In this document: positions 16,098 through 24,122 of the stretch, piece by piece
Layout of the letters: each line of letters opens with the position of its first letter
How positions within the stretch are numbered: the first letter of the stretch is position 1
NCBI GenBank assembly: GCA_017623595.1
Contig: JAGAOU010000086.1
Location: 1 to 41,071, forward strand
Source of the DNA: Clostridia bacterium
Lineage (GTDB): Bacteria > Bacillota > Clostridia > Oscillospirales > UBA644
Direction: 5' to 3'
Length of the DNA stretch: 41,071 nucleotides
Program-made: the position numbers and the translations under genes
Notes under the pieces: generated by a model
Seen by the model: only the letters and a program-made list of their open reading frames with translations
Databases searched by the model: none
Told to the model about the DNA's origin: nothing

Positions 16098-18143
16098 TTA
16101 TTGCGCCTTAACTTTTTTCATCAGAAGCCAGACACCGCCGCCTGCAAGGGCAAGCAGCACAATACCGCCGATGACAATCCAAAGGACAACCGAGCCGGAG
16201 GAATCCTCCTCGTTTGCGGTGTTATCGGTGGTCTGCTCGGATTCGGTGGAGGGAGTGGTTTGCGTTGTTTCGGAGGCAGAGGAGTCTGCGGTATCGGTAA
16301 CCGTTCCCTCGGTGGATTCCGATCCATTGGTGGAGGAATCTGTGTCGGAGGGTGTGTCGGTATCCTGAGAATCGGAGTCGGTGTTTGTGACGGAGGAGAT
16401 GACGGTGGACGTGGACGTAGATGTGGATCCTTCGTTGGAATCCGTGCTTTCGGAGGAGCCGTCAAGCTGTGCGCTCAGATCTCTCTGTACCGTAAAGGAA
16501 ACCAAATCCTTGACACCGCCGGGGGCATAAAGGGAGCCCGTATTGTGGAGGCGGAAGGTAATGTGGTCCTCATAGAAATCCATGACCAGGAACTGAACGA
16601 CCTTCAATTCTTCATCGCTGAGTTTGTTTTGGTGGGAGTTCCCGTAGAATCCCAAGGATCCCATGAAGGCGGAAATCCAACCGTTGGTTTTGTAACTGTT
16701 GTCTGCCTGCTGGGTAGCGTTTTGAGAGGGGAATACCAGCTCTGAGGTGGTGTATTTTGCGATGCGGGAATTGTCTCCGTGGATATGCCCATAGGCATAG
16801 ATAGCGTTGGGGAACTTGGAAAGCACGCTGTTGATCTTATTCTGGGCCTCGCTGTTGGAGGAGATGACCTGCTTGGTGGCGCCACCGTTGACCACCGTGG
16901 GCATAGAGGTTACGGGATAATGGCAGAAGACAACGGCGGTTTTGTCTTTTCCGATGGCGTTCAGCTGTGCCTCCAGCCATTCGATTTGTGCAACGTAAAT
17001 GCCGTTGTGCCCTGTTTGACCCACCTTTGTCCGATCACCGAAGGGAGTGTTGAGTCCGATAAAGGGAATTCCGTTCACCGTATAGCGGTAGCACAGAACT
17101 TCGTTCTGATACTGGGATGGAATGCCTTCCGTGGAAAGCTTCAGGTCGGAATAGGTTACGGAAACTTCAAAATCCCCCACGCCCTGTTCCATGTAAGGAG
17201 CCCAGTCGTTGGAGTTTGCGGAGGTGTATCCGCCGCTCATATGAACCGACGGCTCGGGATCGTGGTTCCCGGTAACCACCATAACGGCGCCGTCTTTGGT
17301 TGCGGACTGGAATAACTCGTAATTGGCCTTCAGGAGGTTATTGATTACGTTAGCGCCTCCTGTCCAGGTCAGGTTGTTTCCTGCGGAGTTGTTGCGCCGT
17401 CCCGTGACGTCGCCGCCTACCAGCAGAACATCTACCTTGCCAAGGGTGTTTTTGATGTAGTTTACGGCATTTTGGGTGGATTTACGGTAGGGGGGATTCC
17501 AGTATTGAATTCCGTATTCGTGGTGCATATCCGAGAAGCAAGCCACCGAAAGCAGAGGCTCGCCCGTTTCTTTGTATTCCTCGGGGATTTGCATAGCACC
17601 GAAAAGCTTAAGCTTGCGGGCATTCAGACTGTTGCATTGGTAACGGCTGTTGTCCACGTTTGTGAAGCGGAGATATTCTCCCGCATCGTTCATAAAATGG
17701 ACTTCTCCGCCGGAAAACACACCCTTGACGGTGGATTTTTCTGCGGTCAGAAGGACTTTTCCGCCTTCCAGTTTCATGTACTTCTTCTGGCTGAGAGAAT
17801 AGAGTGCATAGTATCCGTTCCCTTCGTCGGTGATTTTCCACAGAAATTCATCGGTGGGGTCGGATTCGGGCAGGGGTGCATACCCAAGACCGTCCGGTTC
17901 GGTTTCGCCCTTCTTGGCAACGGGAACGCCGAGCACGGCACAGTGGGCCATGGATTTGTTTTGATCGTCTTTGATTGATCCGGACGATGCGATGACATAG
18001 GTGTTTCCGGAAACGAAGTTTGCGGTCTGATCTGTCAACGGTGTGGATGCTGCCTGTGTGTTCAGCGTAAACAGTTCGGGGAGAATCAGCGCCATGACCA
18101 GCAACAAGGCTGCGACGGATCTTCTCCATAGGGTTTTTTTCAT
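16098..18143 (-). CDS. Secreted, membrane-anchored metallophosphoesterase
   Basis: 681 residues. A Sec signal peptide (MKKTLWRRSVAALLLVMAL to TQAAS) is followed by a lipocalin-like or beta-trefoil-like N-terminal domain. The calcineurin-like phosphoesterase domain has the full metal set: FSDMHHE, VGGDVTGR, TGNHDPEP, FCHYPVTS and YGHIHGD. A long Ser/Thr/Asp-rich linker comes next, then a C-terminal transmembrane helix (VVLWIVIGGIVLLALAGG) with a basic tail. The frame is open to 18278, but the ATG at 18143 after GAGGG starts the signal peptide. The enzyme should act outside the cell on phosphate esters. Monocistronic. Confidence 0.85.
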   Translation of the reverse strand: MKKTLWRRSVAALLLVMALILPELFTLNTQAASTPLTDQTANFVSGNTYVIASSGSIKDDQNKSMAHCAVLGVPVAKKGETEPDGLGYAPLPESDPTDEFLWKITDEGNGYYALYSLSQKKYMKLEGGKVLLTAEKSTVKGVFSGGEVHFMNDAGEYLRFTNVDNSRYQCNSLNARKLKLFGAMQIPEEYKETGEPLLSVACFSDMHHEYGIQYWNPPYRKSTQNAVNYIKNTLGKVDVLLVGGDVTGRRNNSAGNNLTWTGGANVINNLLKANYELFQSATKDGAVMVVTGNHDPEPSVHMSGGYTSANSNDWAPYMEQGVGDFEVSVTYSDLKLSTEGIPSQYQNEVLCYRYTVNGIPFIGLNTPFGDRTKVGQTGHNGIYVAQIEWLEAQLNAIGKDKTAVVFCHYPVTSMPTVVNGGATKQVISSNSEAQNKINSVLSKFPNAIYAYGHIHGDNSRIAKYTTSELVFPSQNATQQADNSYKTNGWISAFMGSLGFYGNSHQNKLSDEELKVVQFLVMDFYEDHITFRLHNTGSLYAPGGVKDLVSFTVQRDLSAQLDGSSESTDSNEGSTSTSTSTVISSVTNTDSDSQDTDTPSDTDSSTNGSESTEGTVTDTADSSASETTQTTPSTESEQTTDNTANEEDSSGSVVLWIVIGGIVLLALAGGGVWLLMKKVKAQ

Positions 18144-18210
18144 ACAGAGCCCTCGCTTTTTTTGTTTTTTTGCAACGCTTTTTGTCGTATATCGGCGTTG
18201 CTTTTTCCCC

Positions 18211-18239
18211 ATTATAGCACAAACGCAACCCAATTGCAA
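18211..18239 (-). promoter_or_regulatory. Promoter of the metallophosphoesterase gene
   Basis: Minus strand: TTGCAA (18239-18234), 17 bases, TATAAT (18216-18211) with extended TTTGTGCTATAAT. Confidence 0.8.
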
Positions 18240-18280
18240 GCAGTTTAAGAAAAAGGTTGCAATTATTTCCAAAGTCAATC

Positions 18281-18320
18281 AAAAAAGAGACACGCCATTG
18301 GGATGACCCGATGGCGTGTT
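18281..18320 (-). terminator. Terminator of the YD-repeat-like lipoprotein
   Basis: On the minus strand a stem of about nine base pairs (ACACGCCAT / ATGGCGTGT) is followed by a T-rich tail ending in TTTTTT. It lies about 20 bases past the stop codon. Confidence 0.8.
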
Positions 18321-18341
18321 CATTGTTTTACGGTCGGTCCA

Positions 18342-19433
18342 TCAGTTTCCCGAAAGATTCAGACCCTTTTCGTCAAAAAGATATGCGGTGGAATACTCAA
18401 AGGTGAACTTGTATCGATCGGTAAAGGAAACGCTTACGGGGAGTCCGTCTTCATACTGAAAGCCTTCCAAATGGTCTATCGTGCATTCTGTTTCGCTACA
18501 GAAGTCATGGTATTCGTAGAGCAGATTTCCCGCTTCGGAGTAAACTTCGATAAAGTCCAGGGAGTCTCCGTAAACGCCGCCGGCGCTCTTGCTGTGGCGT
18601 TGCACTACCGTAAGTTGATCCTTGTCGTTATATGTGTAATCGTAGGTGATTTCCTTCTTGCTGGAGACCCGATCGCCGTGGCGTTCATATTTATCCAAGG
18701 TAAACGAAAGTCTGCCCTGATCGTCATAGGTATGGGTGTACGTAATAAGCACACCGGTGCTATATCCGTGAGTTTCTTTGATGCGATTTCCCTGTTCGTC
18801 ATAGTAGAAGGTGGAAACAACATAATTGCTGAGGTTCTGAGCCTTCTCTTTGGAGCCGGTGCACACACCCTTTTCATCGTATTCGTAAATCAAATTGCTT
18901 TCTTTCAGCAGCTTTCCGTCTTCACCGTAGACAAAGAAGGCGCCGCCGAAATAGTGACAATCATATCCCTGCCAGATTTTACGCCCTTGGCTGTCGAGAA
19001 TAAAATTGTCCACATTTTTTATCGTGCTTTCGGTGTTGTTTTGGTTCTTCACGGTTTGGTTGACTACAACCTTGCCCTTTTCAACGACGGTGAAGCGGTC
19101 GGCAATTTCCTTTGCCTGCTTATAGTTTCCGAAGGAGACGAACTTCTGATACAAATCTGCCAGGGCTTCCTGATGGTAAACCAGCGGATAGGTTTCGGTT
19201 TCGTCATAGTGATAATAATCGAAATAAACCTCGGGATTGTTCAGCTCTTCCATCGAATAGGATGAGTCCAACAACGTACGCAGATCATTGATTGCCTTCT
19301 GATAATCCTCCTCATTGACATTTACGTTTTCTTGGTCTTCCGATGGGTCTTCCTCTGTGCCGCCGCAGGCGAAGAGCGAGAATACGCACAGGCATGCAAG
19401 CAACAGAGAAAGAATTCTTTTTAACAGTTTCAT
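18342..19433 (-). CDS. Lipoprotein with YD-repeat-like motifs
   Basis: 363 residues. Lipoprotein signal peptide with lipobox ending at Cys23 (SLFACGG) and an acidic linker. Residues of about 165-340 contain several copies of a YD/RHS-like pattern (FYYDEQGNRIKE, YTYNDKDQLTVVQ, EYDEKGVC), which form beta-rich coils in secreted proteins. It is far shorter than a true RHS toxin shell and has no toxin domain. The middle segment (about 85-130) has 'DRFTVVEKGKVVVNQTV'. Function unknown. It has its own promoter at 19476. Confidence 0.8.
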   Translation of the reverse strand: MKLLKRILSLLLACLCVFSLFACGGTEEDPSEDQENVNVNEEDYQKAINDLRTLLDSSYSMEELNNPEVYFDYYHYDETETYPLVYHQEALADLYQKFVSFGNYKQAKEIADRFTVVEKGKVVVNQTVKNQNNTESTIKNVDNFILDSQGRKIWQGYDCHYFGGAFFVYGEDGKLLKESNLIYEYDEKGVCTGSKEKAQNLSNYVVSTFYYDEQGNRIKETHGYSTGVLITYTHTYDDQGRLSFTLDKYERHGDRVSSKKEITYDYTYNDKDQLTVVQRHSKSAGGVYGDSLDFIEVYSEAGNLLYEYHDFCSETECTIDHLEGFQYEDGLPVSVSFTDRYKFTFEYSTAYLFDEKGLNLSGN

Positions 19434-19475
19434 GCTTTGTTCCCCTTTTATTTATTGATGGCGTTTTCCGCAACC

Positions 19476-19504
19476 ATTATACTCCTTTGTTCTCTGTTTG
19501 TCAA
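19476..19504 (-). promoter_or_regulatory. Promoter of the YD-repeat-like lipoprotein
   Basis: Minus strand: consensus TTGACA (19504-19499), 17 bases, TATAAT (19481-19476). Confidence 0.85.
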
Positions 19505-19562
19505 GGGATTTTGCGGAAAAAAACGGAAACTGTTTTTTGTTCGGCGGTTCTCTCGAAAGAAC

Positions 19563-19591
19563 TTGACAAGTTTATACAGGTGTGTTATAAT
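19563..19591 (+). promoter_or_regulatory. Consensus promoter with no gene behind it
   Basis: TTGACA (19563-19568), 17 bases, TATAAT (19586-19591). The next 170 bases hold only a short open stretch ending at 19661 with no ribosome binding site, then the hairpin at 19763. It may be the remnant of a lost gene or drive a short RNA ending at that hairpin. Confidence 0.6.
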
Positions 19592-19762
19592 GAATTCAAC
19601 CGATATGGGTGTGTTTGAAGTCGATATACCGCTATATTGTAAACCGAATCGGTTTGTTTGAGACGAAAAAATAAGATTGAGAATTCTCAAAAAATCCCTT
19701 AAAATCAAATAAAAATCGGATATGTCACTTTGATTTTTTAATGACTTGTCCATTTTTCTGCG

Positions 19763-19804
19763 AAAAAAGTGCACCGCATTTCTGCGATGCACTTTGATTT
19801 TTTT
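19763..19804. repeat. Repeat hairpin, copy A (no gene tail)
   Basis: First of four copies of a 13-bp hairpin AAAGTGCAYCGCA..TGCGRTGCACTTT. T-runs on both sides make it a bidirectional terminator. On the minus strand the single mismatch becomes a G-U pair and the loop is GAAA, so leftward RNA forms the better hairpin. Unlike copies B, C and D, no GGGtGRT gene tail follows it. Confidence 0.85.
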
Positions 19805-19870
19805 TGCGTCAGGCACGCCTTTGCGGCGCGTTTGCAGCATGGATTGGGGAGAATTATCGGATAAATGCTA

Positions 19871-19899
19871 TTGACAAAAAAGGAAAGCTGCGGTATAAT
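19871..19899 (+). promoter_or_regulatory. Promoter of the GH110-like gene
   Basis: TTGACA (19871-19876), 17 bases, TATAAT (19894-19899): full consensus, 57 bases before the start codon. Confidence 0.85.
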
Positions 19900-19956
19900 A
19901 AAGAAAATTCTTTTATTGCGGGAGCAAGCAGACGGAATCAAAGAGGGTGAACGTGA

Positions 19957-21636
19957 ATGGAATTGAGAATCAAGGACTTCATCAAAAACGAAAATAATTG
20001 CTCCGGATCCTTTGCGAAAGCGGTTTTATCCATGGAAGACGGAGATACGTTGCTGCTGGAGGGCGGTACGTATCACTTTTATCCCGACGGAGCCTATCGG
20101 AAAGAATGTTACGTATCGAACAATGACAGCGGGGAAAAGGCCATTGCTCTTCCCGTTCTGAATAAGAAAAATATTACGGTTGACGGCGGCGGCGCGGAAT
20201 TGATCTTCCACGGAATGATGATGCCGATTCTCTGCGAAGCTTCCGAAAATATCACTCTGAAAAACTTTTCCATCGACTACGCAACCCCCTTTTATGCGCA
20301 GGCGAAAATCCTTTCCGCAGGTCCGCAGGGCATTTTGATCCAATTCGACGGAGAGGAATTTAATTGCCGGGTTCAACGTGGAAACCTCTGCTTTTACAGC
20401 CCGCGTGACGGGTGGGAAATCGAAAGCGAACGAGCGCTCGTCCTTGAGTTTGATGAGGAAGGACACCCCTCTCCATATTCCAAGGTCTACTTTTCTTATA
20501 CGGGCAAAGAGGTGAACCACGGGTTTCAGACCTCGCTTTATCAAAACATCATACCGGAACAACGGGGTGAGAACCTCATCTTTATGCGGGGGAGCATCGG
20601 CGAGCGGCACTGCGCAGGGAATTATCTGATCATGACCTATGCCGGCAGAAAATGTCCCGGGATTTTGATCACGGATTCCAAAGACGTTTCTCTCGAAAAT
20701 ATCAATCTTTATCATACCGCTGCCATGGGGATCATTGCGCAAAAAACCGAAAACGTCTCTCTGAAACGAATCCTTGCAGAACCCAGAAAGGACAGTGGTC
20801 GATTTCTTTCGACCGCAGCGGATGCAACGCATTTTGTGAATTGCAGAGGCAAGATTTCGCTGGAGTATTGCAAATTCGTGCAAATGATGGACGATGCGGC
20901 AAATATTCACGGCATATATCATCTTTATACGGAAAAGCATGCGGACGGAAGTCTGAAGTTGAACGTTGGTCATCCCCAGCAAAGGGGGATTCAGATCTAT
21001 CGAAAGGGAGATCGTGTTGCCGTTATTGACGGGGAAAAGAATGAGACCGGGGCCGTCGGAACCGTACTTGACGCGCAATTGATCTCCCCGACAGAGATAT
21101 GCCTGAAGCTTGATTGCGACGCGCCTCCGCCCTCAACCAACTGGATCACCGAAAATCTTTCCACGGCGCCTGAGGCACACTTCTTGGGCTGCGAATCGGG
21201 ATATAACCGTCCGCGAGGATTTCTGATCAGTACGGCAGGAAAGGTTCTCGTTGAAAAATGCAAATTCTATAATATGAGCTCCGGAATCCAACTTTCGGGA
21301 GAAGCGAAGGGCTGGTATGAATCGGGGCGGGTAACGGACGTGGAGATCCGTGACTGTGATTTTTATAACAGCGCCTATGCAGGCGGGGTGGCCATCAAAT
21401 GTAAACCCTCGCTTTGGTGTACGAATACCGTTTTTAATCGGAAAATCACCATCGAAAACAACGTGTTTACACAGTCTGCCAGACGAATTTGTGCGATTGA
21501 AAGCTGTGAAGAGGTAATCTTTCGGAACAACACCTTTCATCTTTCCTTGGATCTTCCCCGTCACGCAATGCACGGAGAGGACGGGACGACCTTCGAAAAC
21601 TGTACGAGCCTAACGAAAGAGGAACTCTTAACGTGA
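19957..21636 (+). CDS. GH110-like right-handed beta-helix glycosidase
   Basis: 559 residues without a signal peptide. The chain reads as a parallel beta-helix (repeated NITVDGGG, NITLKNFSID, VSLENINLYHT, VTDVEIRDCDF). Features resemble GH110 alpha-galactosidases: QMMDDAANIHG (residues 309-319, with an Asp pair in the likely active site), GCESGYNRPRGFL (411-423) and GWYESG (452-457). GH110 enzymes are inverting alpha-1,3-galactosidases acting on blood-group-B-type or related glycans. A pectinase-like fold is the alternative. AGAGGGTGA precedes the ATG. It stands alone between two hairpin repeats, with its own consensus promoter. Cytoplasmic location implies an imported oligosaccharide. Confidence 0.65.
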   Translation: MELRIKDFIKNENNCSGSFAKAVLSMEDGDTLLLEGGTYHFYPDGAYRKECYVSNNDSGEKAIALPVLNKKNITVDGGGAELIFHGMMMPILCEASENITLKNFSIDYATPFYAQAKILSAGPQGILIQFDGEEFNCRVQRGNLCFYSPRDGWEIESERALVLEFDEEGHPSPYSKVYFSYTGKEVNHGFQTSLYQNIIPEQRGENLIFMRGSIGERHCAGNYLIMTYAGRKCPGILITDSKDVSLENINLYHTAAMGIIAQKTENVSLKRILAEPRKDSGRFLSTAADATHFVNCRGKISLEYCKFVQMMDDAANIHGIYHLYTEKHADGSLKLNVGHPQQRGIQIYRKGDRVAVIDGEKNETGAVGTVLDAQLISPTEICLKLDCDAPPPSTNWITENLSTAPEAHFLGCESGYNRPRGFLISTAGKVLVEKCKFYNMSSGIQLSGEAKGWYESGRVTDVEIRDCDFYNSAYAGGVAIKCKPSLWCTNTVFNRKITIENNVFTQSARRICAIESCEEVIFRNNTFHLSLDLPRHAMHGEDGTTFENCTSLTKEELLT

Positions 21637-21747
21637 ATTTTGTTTCGTGTGGCTCGTTCTTTTCAGGGATTGCAGAATCTCTTCAAAACAAAAAACAGAT
21701 ACGTCAAGATGAATCTCACCAAGATGCCGCGTCCAATTTTGATCAGA

Positions 21748-21834
21748 GAAAAAGTGCACCGCATTTCTGCGATGCACTTTGATTCTTTTTGGAAGAAATT
21801 TACTTCTGAGCCTCTTCGACCGCAACGGCGACGG
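21748..21834. repeat. Repeat hairpin plus GGGtGRT gene tail, copy B
   Basis: The 13-bp hairpin (21750-21780) is followed by GATTCTTTTTGGAAGAAATT and then, reading leftward, the last codons of a GGGtGRT-type gene (AVAVAVEEAQK, stop at 21800). That tail forms the C-terminus of the DeoR gene. Hairpin and spacer are identical to copy C. Confidence 0.85.
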
Positions 21835-22597
21835 CTGTGGGCGTGAGAATTTCCACTCCCGCTTCCGAAATCTTGTCCGAGAGCTCCCCTTTGACGGCCG
21901 TGTCCGTGACGATATAATCCGCCACTGAAAGGTCGCTGATCTGGGTAAAGGCCTGGTGTCCGAATTTGGATCGGTCTGCAGCGATGATCCGACAGTCGGC
22001 CTGATCAATCATTGCCTCAGCCACGGACGCTTCATTGTTGTAATAGGTCGTAAATCCTTGCCGGGGAGAAATGCCATCCACGGACAGAATCAGTTTATCG
22101 GCATGGTATTTTTTCAACTGATTCACCGTATCGCTTCCATAGGTGAACTGGTATTTTGTGTTGACCGAGCCGCCCAGCAAAATAACATTGTAGTTTGGGT
22201 TCCCGGAAGCCTCCAGAGCGATGGAAATGGAGTTTGTAATGATACTGAGGTTAAAGTTTTCGGGGAACTTACGGAAGGCCAGCAGAGTGGTTGTTCCGGC
22301 ATTCAGCATCACAGTATCGTTTGGCTGAAGCAGACCGGCAATCCGCTCCGCTATTTGCACCTTTGCCCGTTGGTTTGTCTCCAGCCGTTGATTGAGATTC
22401 ATGCTGTAGTAGGGTTTATAGGAACTGACCGCACCGCCGTGAACACGGGAAAGAAGCCCCTTCCGCTCCAGCTCCTCCAGATAAGAGCGGACCGTCACCT
22501 CGCTGACCCCAAGGACGCGGCTCAGATGCGTGACCCGTATGGAATCTTTCTCTTTGAGTAAATCCAAGATTTTCTGCTTTCGCTGATCCTGTGTCAT
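21800..22597 (-). CDS. DeoR/GlpR-family repressor with foreign C-terminal tail
   Basis: 265 residues. The DeoR winged helix lies at the N-terminus (ILDLLKEKDSIRVTHLSRVL, then VSEVTVRSYLEELERKGLL, RVHGGA). The sugar-phosphate-binding domain follows (NAGTTTLLAF, ILLGGSVNTKYQFTYG, AADRSKFGHQAF). The family normally ends soon after 'GVEILTP'. Here eleven residues, AVAVAVEEAQK, are added; they match the end of the GGGtGRT protein at 40632. Divergent from the seven-gene sugar operon, whose promoter region carries repeated CTTTCG boxes, so it is the likely repressor of that operon and of itself. A sugar phosphate made in the pathway is the expected inducer. Confidence 0.9.
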   Translation of the reverse strand: MTQDQRKQKILDLLKEKDSIRVTHLSRVLGVSEVTVRSYLEELERKGLLSRVHGGAVSSYKPYYSMNLNQRLETNQRAKVQIAERIAGLLQPNDTVMLNAGTTTLLAFRKFPENFNLSIITNSISIALEASGNPNYNVILLGGSVNTKYQFTYGSDTVNQLKKYHADKLILSVDGISPRQGFTTYYNNEASVAEAMIDQADCRIIAADRSKFGHQAFTQISDLSVADYIVTDTAVKGELSDKISEAGVEILTPTAVAVAVEEAQK

Positions 22598-22629
22598 TTC
22601 AATACTCCTTTAGTATTTCTTATAGGAAT

Positions 22630-22659
22630 ATTATACCACATTTCTTTCGATTTTGTCAA
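22630..22659 (-). promoter_or_regulatory. Promoter of the DeoR gene
   Basis: Minus strand: TTGACA (22659-22654), 18 bases, TATAAT (22635-22630). The -35 overlaps the first CTTTCG box, which fits autoregulation. Confidence 0.75.
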
Positions 22660-22700
22660 TATATCTTTCGGTTTTGTTGTGCATTTAAAAAAAACGAAAG
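22644..22700. promoter_or_regulatory. Candidate DeoR operator boxes
   Basis: Two direct repeats, CTTTCGATTTTG (22644-22655) and CTTTCGGTTTTG (22665-22676), begin 21 bases apart, two helical turns. An inverted half-site AAAACGAAAG lies at 22691-22700. CGAAA/TTTCG half-sites are typical of DeoR-family operators. They lie between the two divergent promoters. Confidence 0.65.
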
Positions 22701-22717
22701 AGTAAAGTAAAAAAAAC

Positions 22718-22746
22718 TTGACAAACGTAGAATTTCATTGTATAAT
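22718..22746 (+). promoter_or_regulatory. Promoter of the seven-gene sugar operon
   Basis: TTGACA (22718-22723), 17 bases, TATAAT (22741-22746), directly downstream of the operator boxes and 38 bases before the first start codon. Confidence 0.85.
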
Positions 22747-22783
22747 AAAAAAGTAAAACAAGGATATCAAAGGAGAATACCGT

Positions 22784-23485
22784 ATGCTTAAAAATTTTAA
22801 CATTAAGCCTCCGTTTTTTGAAGTCGGTCCCAAGGCCATCATCTGGGGCGATGCGATGCTGAAGTTGGCTAAGGTAATCGATAAAACAGCAATGAAATAC
22901 GACGTGGATGTCATTGTTACCCCCCAATATACCGACATTCACCTTCTTGCAGAGAACACGGAACGAATTCTGGTTTTCGCACAACATATGGATGCCCTTG
23001 TACCCGGAAGAGGTTTGGGAAGCGTCCTGCCGGAAGCCGTGAAGGCAGCGGGAGCAAAAGGAGTTATGCTGAATCATGCGGAAAAGCCGTTGGACATGAC
23101 GACGCTGGAAGCCACCATTCGCAGAGCGGATGAGGTCGGACTTGCCACCATTGTTTGCGCAGACACCGTAGAAGACGTTAAGCGGATTGCGCATATGGGG
23201 CCCAATCTGATTGTTGCCGAACCCACCGATCTGATTGGGACCGGTACCACCAGCGACTCCAACTACGTGATTGAAACCATCAACACTGTTCGTGATATCA
23301 ACCCCGATATTATGGTTCTTCAAGGGGCAGGCATCTCCAATGGACAAGATGTTTACAACACCATCAAGCTTGGTGCACAGGCTACAGGCTCCACCAGCGG
23401 AATTTTGAAGGCAACCGACCCCTATGCAATGGTGGAAGAAATGCTTTACAATCTGCGTAAGGCCTGGGATGAAATTCACGGTTAA
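22784..23485 (+). CDS. Triosephosphate-isomerase-like enzyme (archaeal-type)
   Basis: 233 residues, shorter than the usual bacterial TPI and closer to the archaeal-type branch. MLNHAEKPL supplies the electrophile His98; IVAEPTDLIGTG supplies the base Glu146. Phosphate-binding loops are GAGISNG and GSTSGIL. The N-terminal Lys is probably Lys17 in GPKAII; this is less certain. It would interconvert dihydroxyacetone phosphate and glyceraldehyde 3-phosphate, or a related tetrulose or keto-sugar phosphate. First gene of the operon; AAAGGAGAA precedes the ATG. A second, pathway-dedicated TPI suggests a product not handled by the housekeeping enzyme. Confidence 0.8.
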   Translation: MLKNFNIKPPFFEVGPKAIIWGDAMLKLAKVIDKTAMKYDVDVIVTPQYTDIHLLAENTERILVFAQHMDALVPGRGLGSVLPEAVKAAGAKGVMLNHAEKPLDMTTLEATIRRADEVGLATIVCADTVEDVKRIAHMGPNLIVAEPTDLIGTGTTSDSNYVIETINTVRDINPDIMVLQGAGISNGQDVYNTIKLGAQATGSTSGILKATDPYAMVEEMLYNLRKAWDEIHG

Positions 23486-23495
23486 GAGGTAAAGC

Positions 23496-24092
23496 ATGAA
23501 GAACGAAAGTTTGCAGGCTGCGAAAGCCGCCTACGAAATTGAATACGAATGTCTTAAAACCATGCTGGATTATTTTGACGATGAAGCCTTTTCCCGTGCG
23601 GTTGAATTGTTAAAAAACGCTCCCCGTATCGGAGCTTCCGGTTGCGGTCATTCGGGAATCCTGTGTCAGCATTTTTCTCATTTAATGTGCTGCATCGAAC
23701 AACCTGCTAAATTTATTTCTCCCGCAGAAGCAGTACACGGCGGTATGGGATTTTTGCAAAAAGGCGACGTGATGGTTTTTGCCTCCCGCGGAGGAAAAAC
23801 AAAGGAATTGCTTCCCATTCTTGACATCTGCAAGGCAAAGGGGATTAAAATAATTACGGTTACCGAAAATTTGGAATCCCCCTTAGCGACTGGTGCAGAT
23901 GTGGTTCTGAAACAGTATGTCAATCGGGAAACCGATAAGTATAATTCCCAAGGCACAACCTCTTCTACCTCTCTGTGTATGATTTTTCATGCACTTCAAA
24001 CGGCACTCATCGAAGAAACCGACTACCGAAACGAGCAATTTGCGTTGATCCATCCCGGCGGAGCCGTGGGAGAACGTCTCAATTCCAAGTAA
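23496..24092 (+). CDS. SIS-domain sugar-phosphate isomerase
   Basis: 198 residues, a single SIS domain. Phosphate-binding signatures are IGASGCGHSG (residues 45-54) and FASRGGKTKEL (95-105), followed by KIITVTEN and an acidic ETDKYN segment. The closest architecture is that of KpsF/GutQ arabinose-5-phosphate isomerases without the CBS domains, or 6-phospho-3-hexuloisomerase. It starts ten bases after the TPI-like stop. It should isomerise the phosphorylated sugar of the pathway; which one cannot be read. Confidence 0.8.
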   Translation: MKNESLQAAKAAYEIEYECLKTMLDYFDDEAFSRAVELLKNAPRIGASGCGHSGILCQHFSHLMCCIEQPAKFISPAEAVHGGMGFLQKGDVMVFASRGGKTKELLPILDICKAKGIKIITVTENLESPLATGADVVLKQYVNRETDKYNSQGTTSSTSLCMIFHALQTALIEETDYRNEQFALIHPGGAVGERLNSK

Positions 24093-24122
24093 AAATTATT
24101 TATAATACAAAGGAGAATTATT

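Noticed and set aside
16121..16465. Proline-rich and glycine-rich open frames over the phosphoesterase linker
   Set aside because: They are other-frame readings of its Ser/Thr/Asp-rich linker.
18342..19433. RHS-type toxin
   Set aside because: The YD-like repeats are few, the protein is a 363-residue lipoprotein, and there is no toxin domain or immunity gene.
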